A DNA stretch of 44,028 nt from Acinetobacter rudis (GTDB taxonomy: Bacteria > Pseudomonadota > Gammaproteobacteria > Pseudomonadales > Moraxellaceae), in assembly GCF_031157835.1 (NCBI RefSeq), contig NZ_JAVIDR010000025.1, positions 1-44,028 of the forward strand, given 5' to 3'. A program made the position numbers and the translations under genes. Of the stretch, positions 37,095 through 44,028 are shown piece after piece. Position 1 is the first letter of the stretch; each line of letters opens with the position of its first letter. The notes below the pieces were generated by a model that was not told the DNA's origin, searched no databases, and worked only from the letters and a program-made list of their open reading frames with translations.

Positions 37095-37559
37095 ATGTTA
37101 GAACCATCCAAACATAACCAGTTTAAGATTTATTTTTTATACAGCATTTCGCCTTTCTTAATTACTTATCTAACTTTGATAAGTATTGCGACTATCCAGT
37201 CACTACCCCATCTACAATGGTCAGACATCGGTGCATTTCTAGGAGGATCATTATTATTTGCTGTAGTTGGTTTAGCACTCTATGTTATTCCTGCTTTGGC
37301 CGTTGGACTGATGATGTATAACTTGGTCCTTTTTCGTGGTTATACGAAAAGAGTAGCAATATTACGCTCACTGCTCATTGGTTTTTTATGTTCAGGACTT
37401 TGGAGTTTACTCCTGAGCTTTCTTGCAGGCATTCCCGATCAGGAAGCATTATCAAAGTTTGTCGTATCTTTCTTTTTAGCACTTATTGGTGCAATTACCG
37501 CAATGCTAATGACCATCTTTATCTTGTTTTATTTAAAGCCACAACCAGCTGAAAAATAA
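37095..37559 (+). CDS. Small four-helix membrane protein, paralogue 2
   Basis: A 154-residue inner-membrane protein with four predicted helices (about 15-36, 47-74, 88-110 and 122-146). GLALYVIPALAVG matches GLALYFLPATLIG of the previous gene, pointing to tandem duplication and divergence. A GTG at 37074 would add seven residues. The ATG at 37095 is preferred because it gives an N-terminal tail of the same length as the paralogue (17 residues before ISP). It is convergent with the following minus-strand gene, 18 bases apart, with no clear terminator between them. Function unknown. Confidence 0.72.
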   Translation: MLEPSKHNQFKIYFLYSISPFLITYLTLISIATIQSLPHLQWSDIGAFLGGSLLFAVVGLALYVIPALAVGLMMYNLVLFRGYTKRVAILRSLLIGFLCSGLWSLLLSFLAGIPDQEALSKFVVSFFLALIGAITAMLMTIFILFYLKPQPAEK

Positions 37560-37577
37560 TCAATAGATGCAGATTAT

Positions 37578-38714
37578 TTACTCATCAACAACGGTCATTA
37601 CAGTCTCATTGTCTATTGCCAATTCACGATGATCCACTAAACGATGTTCGAATATTTTAAATAACATTTCTGCAGAAACCGATTTCCCTTGCAACCAAAT
37701 ATCTTCGGGTTTTGTTCTAAACCATATACTTTCGACCTCTCTTAAGCTCAAATGAGTATAAATATCTTTACTTGCACTAAAGTCATAATATTGGGCAATT
37801 TTAATTTGATCACGCTCATAGATACATTGATAAGCAAGCTTCAACCCAATATGAGAAACATCATTTAAAGTTGAATAATTTGATATATTATCAGCCAAAT
37901 GACCAATATATATGTTTTTATTCTTCATAATAACCATAACAGGCAGCTTTTTATTAGAAAGATAATGCAACTTATTTAAGAAAACATCTCGTTCCATAAA
38001 ATCAAATAAAGTATCCAAATCAACTTTCGTTGCAGAAACAATATTTTTTCTATTTAAAATGACCTGATATTTGAGATGGTCAATTTGTTGATCCTTTAAA
38101 TAATCAGTGGTAATCACCAATTCCATCGTTTCCTTTTGTCGATAGCCACTATACATGGGACAAAAAATAAATTCTGTTTGACCATAAAGAAAACGTTCAA
38201 ATATTTTACGATCTGGATAAACCGTCCCGACATAGACTTTTTTATCATCCATGCTTAACATCACAATTTTATTTTTGAAGTCATCCTCAGATAAAAAAGC
38301 AGAGTCATTAAGCAATTTATCTAAAGGTGTGGTCAACGTTAAGGCATAGATTTTATTAATATTGTTTACACGATCAATACCGCGCAATAAGATATAGTTT
38401 TTTAACCAGACAAATAATAAACATATAACCAAGGAACTAAAAAAACTCAGTGCCCACAAAATCTTGAGATCTGGGAAAAAACTAATATTTTCAATAACAT
38501 TGACATCTTTATGATATTCAATTAAAGAAAATTTAAACAAAATAAGGAAAGTAAAAATAAAGCCGATAGAAAAAAATATGAATCCAGTAATCGCACTTTT
38601 ATAATATAAATGATGTGCAGGAATTTCAGAAGTTGAATATTTGGTAACTAAATTACGGTTTTGATATATATACCCTATAACAATAACACTAAGCGCAAAT
38701 AATAATCCATTCAT
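37578..38714 (-). CDS. Membrane protein with three N-terminal helices and an internal duplication
   Basis: A 378-residue protein I do not recognise with certainty; the layout recalls DUF6338-like proteins. Three transmembrane helices (about 1-17, 41-64 and 86-107) are followed by a soluble part. The soluble part contains two related beta-rich modules. One has VMLSMDDKKVYVGTV at about 151-165 and the other VMVIMKNKNIYIGHL at about 259-273. Each is followed by a second pair of strands ending near SATKVD and SIWFRT. The strand-turn-strand pattern recalls small SH3/Sm-like barrels. A 62-residue gene starts just upstream, five bases away. Confidence 0.72.
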   Translation of the reverse strand: MNGLLFALSVIVIGYIYQNRNLVTKYSTSEIPAHHLYYKSAITGFIFFSIGFIFTFLILFKFSLIEYHKDVNVIENISFFPDLKILWALSFFSSLVICLLFVWLKNYILLRGIDRVNNINKIYALTLTTPLDKLLNDSAFLSEDDFKNKIVMLSMDDKKVYVGTVYPDRKIFERFLYGQTEFIFCPMYSGYRQKETMELVITTDYLKDQQIDHLKYQVILNRKNIVSATKVDLDTLFDFMERDVFLNKLHYLSNKKLPVMVIMKNKNIYIGHLADNISNYSTLNDVSHIGLKLAYQCIYERDQIKIAQYYDFSASKDIYTHLSLREVESIWFRTKPEDIWLQGKSVSAEMLFKIFEHRLVDHRELAIDNETVMTVVDE

Positions 38715-38719
38715 TAACT

Positions 38720-38908
38720 TTAGTCATTGCTAATACTAAGGTTTTCAACTAAACGTTGTTCACGCTTACGCGCCAACTCTAGTTGAACTAAACGCATGGT
38801 CTCTGCAACAACTTTTTCAGGATCAGCATCTTCACGGATATATTTACTATTATCCTTTTGATCTAATAACTTTTTACGAATCTGACGTTCTGTTGAAAAG
38901 AATAGCAT
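38720..38908 (-). CDS. Small hypothetical protein, charged and helical
   Basis: A 62-residue soluble protein rich in Lys, Arg and Glu, mostly helical (VVAETMRLVQLELARKREQRLVENL). Three ATG codons stand in a row at 38908-38914. GGAG touches the first and is ideally spaced for the third, so the start is set at 38908. It lies five bases before the membrane protein gene on the same strand and is probably co-transcribed. Function unknown. Confidence 0.65.
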   Translation of the reverse strand: MLFFSTERQIRKKLLDQKDNSKYIREDADPEKVVAETMRLVQLELARKREQRLVENLSISND

Positions 38909-39065
38909 CATCATCTCCAGTCAAAACTAGATGTGGTTGACGGCATTATAACACCCAAAATCCAAAAGCGATGATTCCGAAGTGCTTTTTTACAACTCTA
39001 CATAAAGATCAGCCACACATAATTCAATAATCTTGTAATCTCAAGACAATTCCTCCTTTCCAAAC

Positions 39066-39098
39066 AAAAAAAATCCTGCTCGAAAGCAGGATTTTTTA
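39066..39098 (-). terminator. acnB terminator
   Basis: AAATCCTGCT pairs with AGCAGGATTT around loop CGAA, with A- and T-runs on either side. On the minus strand it follows the acnB stop by about 20 bases. It is symmetrical and could act in both directions. Confidence 0.9.
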
Positions 39099-39115
39099 GT
39101 CACTCAAACTGTCAA

Positions 39116-41755
39116 TTAAGACAATTGAGCAGCAGCGATTTTCTTAGTGTCAACGTCAGCAGCAGCATCAGTATAGTCACCCATCTTATCGAAGCTGAGG
39201 TATTGATAGATGTCTGCAGACATGCTGTCAATTTGAGCTGCATATTCTTGATATTCAGCAGGAGTTGGTAGTTTACCCAATACAGCAGCTACAGAAGCAA
39301 GTTCAGCAGAAGCTAAGTAGACATTTGCACCTTGACCTAGACGGTTCGGGAAGTTACGTGTAGAAGTAGAAACACACGTTGTATTTGGAGCAACACGTGC
39401 TTGGTTACCCATACAAAGTGAACAACCTGGCATTTCAGTACGTGCGCCTGCTTTACCATAGATGTTATAGAAACCTTCTTCCATCAATTGACGCTCATCC
39501 ATACGTGTTGGTGGAGCCAACCATAGACGAGTAGACAATGAACCACCTGGTACTTTATCAAGTAATTTACCAGCTGCACGGAAATGACCAATGTTTGTCA
39601 TACAAGAACCAACGAATACTTCGTCAATTTTCACGCCTTGAACGTCAGAAAGCAATTTTGCATCATCAGGGTCGTTCGGGCAGCAAAGAACAGGCTCTTT
39701 AATGTCTGCAAGATCAATTTCATACACTTTAGTGTATTCAGCATCAGCATCAGCTTTAAGTAAGCTTGGATTTGCCAACCATTTTTCCATGTTCTCAACA
39801 CGGCGCGCCATAGTACGAGCATCGCCATAACCTTGAGAAATCATCCACTTCAACATTGTGATGTTAGATTGTAAGTATTCAGCAACTTTCTCTTCAGAAA
39901 GAGTGATAGAACAACCAGCAGCAGAACGTTCAGCAGAAGCATCAGAAAGTTCAAATGCTTGTTCAACAGTAAGATCTGTTTCCATCTCTGTTAAATCGAT
40001 CTCTAAGATACGACCAGAGAAGATGTTTTTCTTACCTTTTTTCTCTACTGTTAAATCACCAGCTTGAATCGCATAGTAAGGAATTGCATGTACAAGGTCA
40101 CGTAGAGTGATACCAGGTTGCATTTTACCTTTAAATTTAACCAATACTGATTCTGGCATATCAAGTGGCATTACACCTGTTGCAGCAGCAAAAGCAACAA
40201 GACCAGAACCTGCAGGGAAAGAAATACCAATTGGGAAACGAGTATGAGAGTCACCACCAGTACCAACTGTATCTGGAAGAAGCATACGGTTTAACCAAGA
40301 GTGAATAATACCGTCACCTGGACGTAAAGACACACCACCACGGTTCATAATGAAGTCTGGTAGGCTGTGTTGCATTTGTACGTCAACTGGTTTTGGATAT
40401 GCAGCTGTGTGACAGAAAGATTGCATAACAAGATCAGCAGAGAAACCTAAGCAAGCAAGGTCTTTCAATTCATCACGTGTCATTGGACCAGTTGTATCTT
40501 GCGAACCAACTGTAGTCATCTTAGGTTCACAGTAAGTACCTGGACGTACGCCTTGACCTTCTGGAAGACCACATGCACGGCCAACCATTTTTTGAGCTTG
40601 AGTAAAGCCTTTACCAGAGTTTTCTGGTTGAACTGGTGTGCGGAACAATGTAGATGGAGCAAGACCAAGTGTTTCACGTGCTTTAGCTGTTAAACCACGA
40701 CCAATGATCAAGTTAATACGACCACCAGCACGTACTTCGTCTAGAAGAACTGGAGTTTTTAATTCAGCTTCAGCAATTTGAGCGCCGTCTTTAAATGCAG
40801 TTACTTTTGCAGCAGCATGATCGATTTTAAGTGTAACTTCGTCGCCCATATTCATGTTGGCAACATCGATTTCTACAGGTAAAGCGCCCGCATCTTCCAT
40901 AGTGTTAAAGAAGATAGGAGCAATCTTAGAACCTAAGCACACACCACCGTCTTTTTTGTTAGGAATATGAGCAATCTCATCACCAAAGAACCAAAGTACT
41001 GAGTTAGTTGCAGACTTACGAGAAGAACCTGTACCAACAACATCACCAACATAAGCAACTTGGTTGCCTTTAGCTACAAGTGCTTTGATTTGGTTTAATG
41101 GACCAACTTCACCAGCTTTTTCAGGGTTGATACCATCACGTTCGTTTTTCAACATTGCATTTGCATGTAATGGGATATCTGGACGGCTCCAAGCATCTTG
41201 TGCAGGAGACAAGTCATCAGTGTTGGTTTCACCAGTAACTTTAAATACTGTAAGTTTGATTTCTTCTGGTACGTCTTTACGGCTCGTAAACCATTCAGCG
41301 TCAGCCCAAGATTGCATTACTGCTTGTGCATTGGCATTACCTGATTTTGCTTTTTCAGCAACGTCATGGAAAGCGTCAAATACAAGCAATGTTTTTTTCA
41401 ATGCTTCAGCAGCAAGGCTAGAAAGCTCAGCATCGTCAAGCAATTCAACTAAAGGAGCGACGTTATAACCACCTAACATCGTACCCAATAAGTAAACTGC
41501 ACGCTCTTTAGAAATCAAAGGTGAAGTCGTTTGACCTTTTGCAACAGCAGCTAAGAAAGCAGCTTTTACATATGCAGCTTGGTCAACACCTGCCGGTACA
41601 CGGTTCTCAAGCAAATCTACCAAGAATGCTTCTTCACCAGCTGGAGGATTTTTTAACAATTCAACGAGGTCAGCAGTTTGAGCATCATCAAGTGGTTTCG
41701 GTGGGACTCCGAGTGCGGCACGTTCTTCAACGTGTTGGCGGTAAGCTTGTAGCAC
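39116..41755 (-). CDS. acnB: Aconitate hydratase B
   Basis: AcnB isomerises citrate to isocitrate in the TCA cycle and may also act in the methylcitrate cycle. The 879-residue protein has the HEAT-like N-domain at about 1-160 (MLQAYRQHVEERAALGVPPKPLDDAQ), which exists only in the B type. A swivel domain follows (about 165-370, with GTGSSRKSATNSV). The [4Fe-4S] ligand cysteines lie in VGSCMTNIGHFR and MPGCSLCMGNQARV at about 700-780. GAGG about nine bases upstream marks the start. Monocistronic. Confidence 0.97.
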   Translation of the reverse strand: MLQAYRQHVEERAALGVPPKPLDDAQTADLVELLKNPPAGEEAFLVDLLENRVPAGVDQAAYVKAAFLAAVAKGQTTSPLISKERAVYLLGTMLGGYNVAPLVELLDDAELSSLAAEALKKTLLVFDAFHDVAEKAKSGNANAQAVMQSWADAEWFTSRKDVPEEIKLTVFKVTGETNTDDLSPAQDAWSRPDIPLHANAMLKNERDGINPEKAGEVGPLNQIKALVAKGNQVAYVGDVVGTGSSRKSATNSVLWFFGDEIAHIPNKKDGGVCLGSKIAPIFFNTMEDAGALPVEIDVANMNMGDEVTLKIDHAAAKVTAFKDGAQIAEAELKTPVLLDEVRAGGRINLIIGRGLTAKARETLGLAPSTLFRTPVQPENSGKGFTQAQKMVGRACGLPEGQGVRPGTYCEPKMTTVGSQDTTGPMTRDELKDLACLGFSADLVMQSFCHTAAYPKPVDVQMQHSLPDFIMNRGGVSLRPGDGIIHSWLNRMLLPDTVGTGGDSHTRFPIGISFPAGSGLVAFAAATGVMPLDMPESVLVKFKGKMQPGITLRDLVHAIPYYAIQAGDLTVEKKGKKNIFSGRILEIDLTEMETDLTVEQAFELSDASAERSAAGCSITLSEEKVAEYLQSNITMLKWMISQGYGDARTMARRVENMEKWLANPSLLKADADAEYTKVYEIDLADIKEPVLCCPNDPDDAKLLSDVQGVKIDEVFVGSCMTNIGHFRAAGKLLDKVPGGSLSTRLWLAPPTRMDERQLMEEGFYNIYGKAGARTEMPGCSLCMGNQARVAPNTTCVSTSTRNFPNRLGQGANVYLASAELASVAAVLGKLPTPAEYQEYAAQIDSMSADIYQYLSFDKMGDYTDAAADVDTKKIAAAQLS

Positions 41756-42062
41756 GATGTTATTCCTCTTTTTTTAAAAAATTACCTATGAGTTCCTGCT
41801 TTGTAAGCTTCATAGATAATATGGACGGATAAATACTACTAAAAATCAATCCAAAAGTTAATCCAGACAGCGTGTTTATTCGTGATGATCATTATTTCAT
41901 AAATAAATGAACAAAGCGTATAAGCTCACACAATATCAGTAGCTAATCTATTGGATTATATACCCTTTTAAGGGTTCTCCTTGGCTTTATATGACATCAA
42001 CAGAAAAAATGGCATTTTAAAACACCACCTTAGTTTAATACGCGTACGAATCAACTGCCGAA
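41756..42062. other. acnB upstream region (307 bp)
   Basis: No gene is visible. On the minus strand a TATAAT (41955-41960) lies about 200 bp before acnB beside a small ACCCTT/AAGGGT dyad. At 41885-41897 the sequence GATGATCATTATT matches two of the three hexamers of a Fur box with one mismatch each. Such a site would agree with iron control of an iron-sulphur aconitase, but the match is partial. Confidence 0.35.
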
Positions 42063-42341
42063 TTATTCAACTCCAATATAATGAGAATGATTTAAATATT
42101 GTTGTAATAATTCACGTTTTCCTTGGAACTTTACCTGCATTTCGTCTTCATGCAACATAATATGTTCAGCTCCGTGAAAGGAAATTTTTACCTGATAGAT
42201 CTGTGCGAGTTCATCAATCACCTGATCAATATACACTCGATCACCAACACTCAGTACATAATGACTGCCAGCAATCACCGCAACAAAATCACCATCTTCC
42301 ACCAATAAATCTGCATTGTGTACATAAGCAATGACATCCAT
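42063..42341 (-). CDS. Small hypothetical protein
   Basis: A 92-residue soluble protein that I do not recognise. It reads as a beta-rich N-terminal half (MDVIAYVHNADLLVEDGDFVAVIAGSHYVLSVGDRVYID) followed by a helix with HIMLHEDEMQVKFQGKRELLQQYL. The frame begins at a TTG at 42359, but the ATG at 42341 has GAGGAG about seven bases upstream and is chosen. It lies on the same strand as acnB but about 300 bp away. Function unknown. Confidence 0.65.
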   Translation of the reverse strand: MDVIAYVHNADLLVEDGDFVAVIAGSHYVLSVGDRVYIDQVIDELAQIYQVKISFHGAEHIMLHEDEMQVKFQGKRELLQQYLNHSHYIGVE

Positions 42342-42417
42342 GACAACACTCCTCAACACGCTTATTGATCATATATTATTCAATAATTAGATATATTTTT
42401 CCATATTTTTAATAAGC

Positions 42418-42456
42418 AAAAAAAAACGACTGCAATACTTTGTATACAGTCGTTTT
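42418..42456 (-). terminator. Terminator after the small lipoprotein gene
   Basis: AAAACGACTG (42423-42432) and CAGTCGTTTT (42447-42456) form a perfect 10-bp stem. On the minus strand it continues into a run of T. It lies about 45 bases after the stop of the lipoprotein gene. Confidence 0.85.
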
Positions 42457-42498
42457 AATATCACCAAATACAGTTAATGAACTTGATTAATCAAATCA

Positions 42499-42867
42499 TT
42501 AGAATGGTTTGTAATCTGGCATTTTGTTTGGGTCGTGTGGAGCATTAACACAAATTTCATAGGCCTGTTGTTTAAACTGATCTCGAACTTTTTCTTTATC
42601 TGCTCTAAGTTGTTCAGCAGGAAATGCATAGATCGTCTCAATTTGTTGTAATACAAAAGATTTAGTTGTTGGATCTGTGAGTTTATTTGCGTAATCCAAT
42701 GCTTCTTGTTTAGTAATACCATTCTGACGATCTAAAGCAATAGTACGTGCGGCATTACTGACACTGGTACAATAACCTTTCCATTTCTCTTCTGGTGTTG
42801 CTGGTTTCTTTTCAGCACAAGCAGTTAAACCTAGCATCACCGCCAAGATTACAATTCGTTGTTTCAT
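42499..42867 (-). CDS. Small predicted lipoprotein
   Basis: A 122-residue lipoprotein precursor. The signal peptide MKQRIVILAVMLGLTAC ends with the lipobox LTAC and lipidated C17. The mature part is helical and charged, with two cysteines (about 33 and 107) that could form a disulphide. I do not recognise the family. GGAGG upstream of the ATG is a strong ribosome binding site. It is transcribed alone, with its own terminator. Envelope location is clear, function unknown. Confidence 0.78.
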   Translation of the reverse strand: MKQRIVILAVMLGLTACAEKKPATPEEKWKGYCTSVSNAARTIALDRQNGITKQEALDYANKLTDPTTKSFVLQQIETIYAFPAEQLRADKEKVRDQFKQQAYEICVNAPHDPNKMPDYKPF

Positions 42868-42956
42868 ATAAATCCTCCACTGCGTGCTATGATACTGAAA
42901 GTTTACTGATTTAACTAATCTCGATTATTGTTTAATCGTGCATACCTCATCAGCAT

Positions 42957-43005
42957 AAAAATGCACTCTTCAAATTAGACCATACAATCTAATTCTCAGA
43001 GTGCA
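42957..43005 (-). terminator. Terminator of the YcgJ-like gene
   Basis: TGCACTCT (42962-42969) pairs with AGAGTGCA (42998-43005), and inside it AATTAGA (42973-42979) pairs with TCTAATT (42988-42994). On the minus strand a TTTTTA run follows. It is about 35 bases after the gene's stop codon. Confidence 0.8.
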
Positions 43006-43038
43006 CTTTAAATTATTGAAACAACAATTTCGCTGTAA

Positions 43039-43677
43039 TTATCGACCAAATAAAGCGCGTGTAGCCTCACGATTGACTGCACTACGATTACCTTTACTGT
43101 CAAAATAACGATCTACATAACATAGTTTAACTTTGGCATCACAAAATGTGCCATCAGAGTAGCTAAATTGAGTCGCATCTGTTCCTTTCACTGAAATATT
43201 TTTTGCACGTGTTTGGTCTAAATAATTACCAGTCAAACTTTTAGATACACCATTACGGTCTGCACAAATATATTCATCACACAGTACGCCAGATTTTGGT
43301 GAACGTAAGGTACTCTTACTCTGAGTCACCGCAGTCTGACCAAATAAGCGTTGTGTTGCATATGAAGCAACTGCACTACGTTGACCATTACTATCTAGGT
43401 AGCGGTCTACATAACATTTTTTTGCTTGAGCATCACAATAAGTACCATCTGCATAAGTAAATTGTGTCAACTCTGTGCCTTTCCCAGTAATTGCTCTAGC
43501 ATTCGTCTGATTTAAATAATTACCTGTTAAATCTTTAGAGATACCATTTTGATCTGCACACACATATTGGTCACAGAGTACACCTTGTTTTGGTGAGGTT
43601 AATTTTGCTTGAGCATTAATTGCTAAACCACTTAAAGCAACAAACATTGTCCCAACGATAATATTATTCAATTTCAT
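43039..43677 (-). CDS. Secreted protein with two YcgJ-like (Fels-1 prophage protein-like) repeats
   Basis: A 212-residue exported protein. A Sec signal peptide ends near AQA-24. The mature part is a tandem duplication, repeat 1 at about 26-113 and repeat 2 at about 124-211, offset by 98 residues. Each copy has GVLCD.Y.CAD.NG.SK.LTGNYL, then F.Y.DGT.CDA and CYVDRY, with four cysteines (35, 40, 81, 88 and 133, 138, 179, 186). Those could form two disulphides per copy. The repeat resembles E. coli YcgJ and Fels-1 prophage-like proteins, which have one copy. Probably periplasmic; function unknown. An own terminator follows. Confidence 0.82.
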   Translation of the reverse strand: MKLNNIIVGTMFVALSGLAINAQAKLTSPKQGVLCDQYVCADQNGISKDLTGNYLNQTNARAITGKGTELTQFTYADGTYCDAQAKKCYVDRYLDSNGQRSAVASYATQRLFGQTAVTQSKSTLRSPKSGVLCDEYICADRNGVSKSLTGNYLDQTRAKNISVKGTDATQFSYSDGTFCDAKVKLCYVDRYFDSKGNRSAVNREATRALFGR

Positions 43678-43688
43678 TTTATGACACC

Positions 43689-43739
43689 TAATTCTAAAGT
43701 TAGACCTTAATTTTTAAAACTAAATTTTAATTCTAAAGT
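43689..43739. repeat. Two direct 12-bp boxes upstream of the YcgJ-like gene
   Basis: TAATTCTAAAGT occurs at 43689-43700 and again at 43728-43739, 39 bp apart, within 65 bp upstream of the start codon of the YcgJ-like gene. Related AT-rich half-copies lie between them. This may be a tandem binding site for a regulator or a local duplication. Confidence 0.45.
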
Positions 43740-43951
43740 GACATACTAATATAAACTCATCCCACTGAATAGTGTGATTTTCGTATCATTCCCCATACAT
43801 TCAAACAGCATAAAAATGTATAACAAGTTGTCATGCTATTTTATTTCTTTACTACTCAAAATTAAATTGTCTAGTTCTTTAGTCAATGTCAGTAATAAAC
43901 TGATACAGTTATTCCCAACCGATGCTCTGCAATATGTTTCCAACTCTATCT

Positions 43952-44028
43952 TTGACATCCTCACCCCCTTAAATGGGGGTGATTCCTACTGCTAGACGCT
44001 TATGTCCTGAGAAACACTGTTTCGTAAG
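43952..44028 (-). mobile_element. Right end of an IS200/IS605-family element (cut by window edge)
   Basis: Read on the minus strand, the last 77 bases end in a CACCCCC/GGGGGTG hairpin (43962-43968 with 43975-43981) followed by GAGGATGTCAA. This is the hallmark right end of IS200/IS605 elements, recognised as single-stranded DNA by the Y1 transposase. The junction to host DNA should lie at 43951/43952, just after TCAA. The rest of the element, including the left end, is outside the window. In TnpB-bearing elements this end also encodes the 3' scaffold of the guide (omega) RNA. Confidence 0.75.
43969..44028 (-). CDS. TnpB-like protein of an IS605-family element, last 19 codons (cut by window edge)
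   Basis: On the minus strand an open frame enters from the window edge and ends at TAA (43969-43971), inside the loop of the right-end hairpin. The visible tail reads LTKQCFSGHKRLAVGITPI. The stop within the terminal hairpin and the short tail just before it are usual for tnpB (OrfB) genes of this family. The RuvC-like and zinc-finger parts, if present, lie beyond the window. A full TnpB would be an RNA-guided nuclease; whether this copy is intact cannot be seen. The identification rests mainly on the terminal hairpin. Confidence 0.55.
   Translation of the reverse strand, partial: LTKQCFSGHKRLAVGITPI

Noticed and set aside
43774..43995. 73-codon plus-strand frame at the right edge
   Set aside because: It runs through the host/IS junction and the terminal hairpin, and has no ribosome binding site or recognisable motif.
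1..44028. CRISPR array, prophage, toxin-antitoxin pair, secondary-metabolite cluster or defence island
   Set aside because: No regularly spaced repeats, phage structural genes, paired toxin/antitoxin frames, synthase modules or known defence motifs were found on either strand; nearly all long frames are housekeeping genes.

Overview
The window looks like a chromosomal segment of an Acinetobacter species (Gammaproteobacteria, Moraxellaceae). Base composition is AT-rich throughout. Central metabolic proteins such as RpiA, ClpA, IlvA, AccBC, AcnB and a membrane-anchored Mqo have the expected full lengths and read like Acinetobacter orthologues. PutA lacks a DNA-binding domain and sits beside an Lrp-type regulator gene. 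The species cannot be fixed from sequence reading alone. No tRNA, rRNA, CRISPR array, prophage or integron is visible.

Left part (1-10600): the start of prpC and all of prpB (2-methylcitrate cycle, minus strand); a divergent TetR-type regulator; argF; a DinB-family protein; then a minus-strand run of ynfA, clpA, clpS, a coiled-coil membrane protein, argC, a YgjP-like metallopeptidase and rpiA. Centre (10700-24550): ilvA, a proline-use locus (putP, an Lrp-type regulator on the opposite strand, putA), the KtrAB potassium uptake pair, an orphan Imm33-like protein, a 0.9 kb non-coding stretch holding a strongly structured dyad, and the aroQ-accB-accC operon. Right part (24600-44028): a large lipoprotein alpha/beta-hydrolase, a DUF475/TerC-type membrane protein, mqo, a DUF3311 plus sodium-symporter pair, a small-RNA-like orphan terminator, an STN-containing TonB siderophore receptor, an ANT(6)-like nucleotidyltransferase, a pirin, a pair of related small membrane proteins, an unrecognised membrane protein with an internal duplication, acnB, small hypothetical proteins and a duplicated YcgJ-like secreted protein. 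The last 77 bases are the right end of an IS200/IS605-family element, including the last 19 codons of a TnpB-like gene that continues beyond the window.

How the genes fit together: prpB/prpC feed propionyl-CoA carbon to pyruvate and succinate. acnB and mqo are TCA steps. putP/putA take proline to glutamate. argC and argF belong to arginine synthesis and ilvA to isoleucine synthesis. accBC supply malonyl-CoA. clpA and clpS form the unfoldase and N-degron adaptor of the ClpAP protease.

Most of the window is ordinary housekeeping chromosome. The places worth a second look are the TnpB/omega-RNA end at the right edge, the candidate small RNA at about 31745-31821, the nested competing hairpins at 21581-21670, the 11-bp dyad upstream of mqo, the two-copy YcgJ-like protein with repeated upstream boxes, and the orphan Imm33-like and ANT(6)-like genes.
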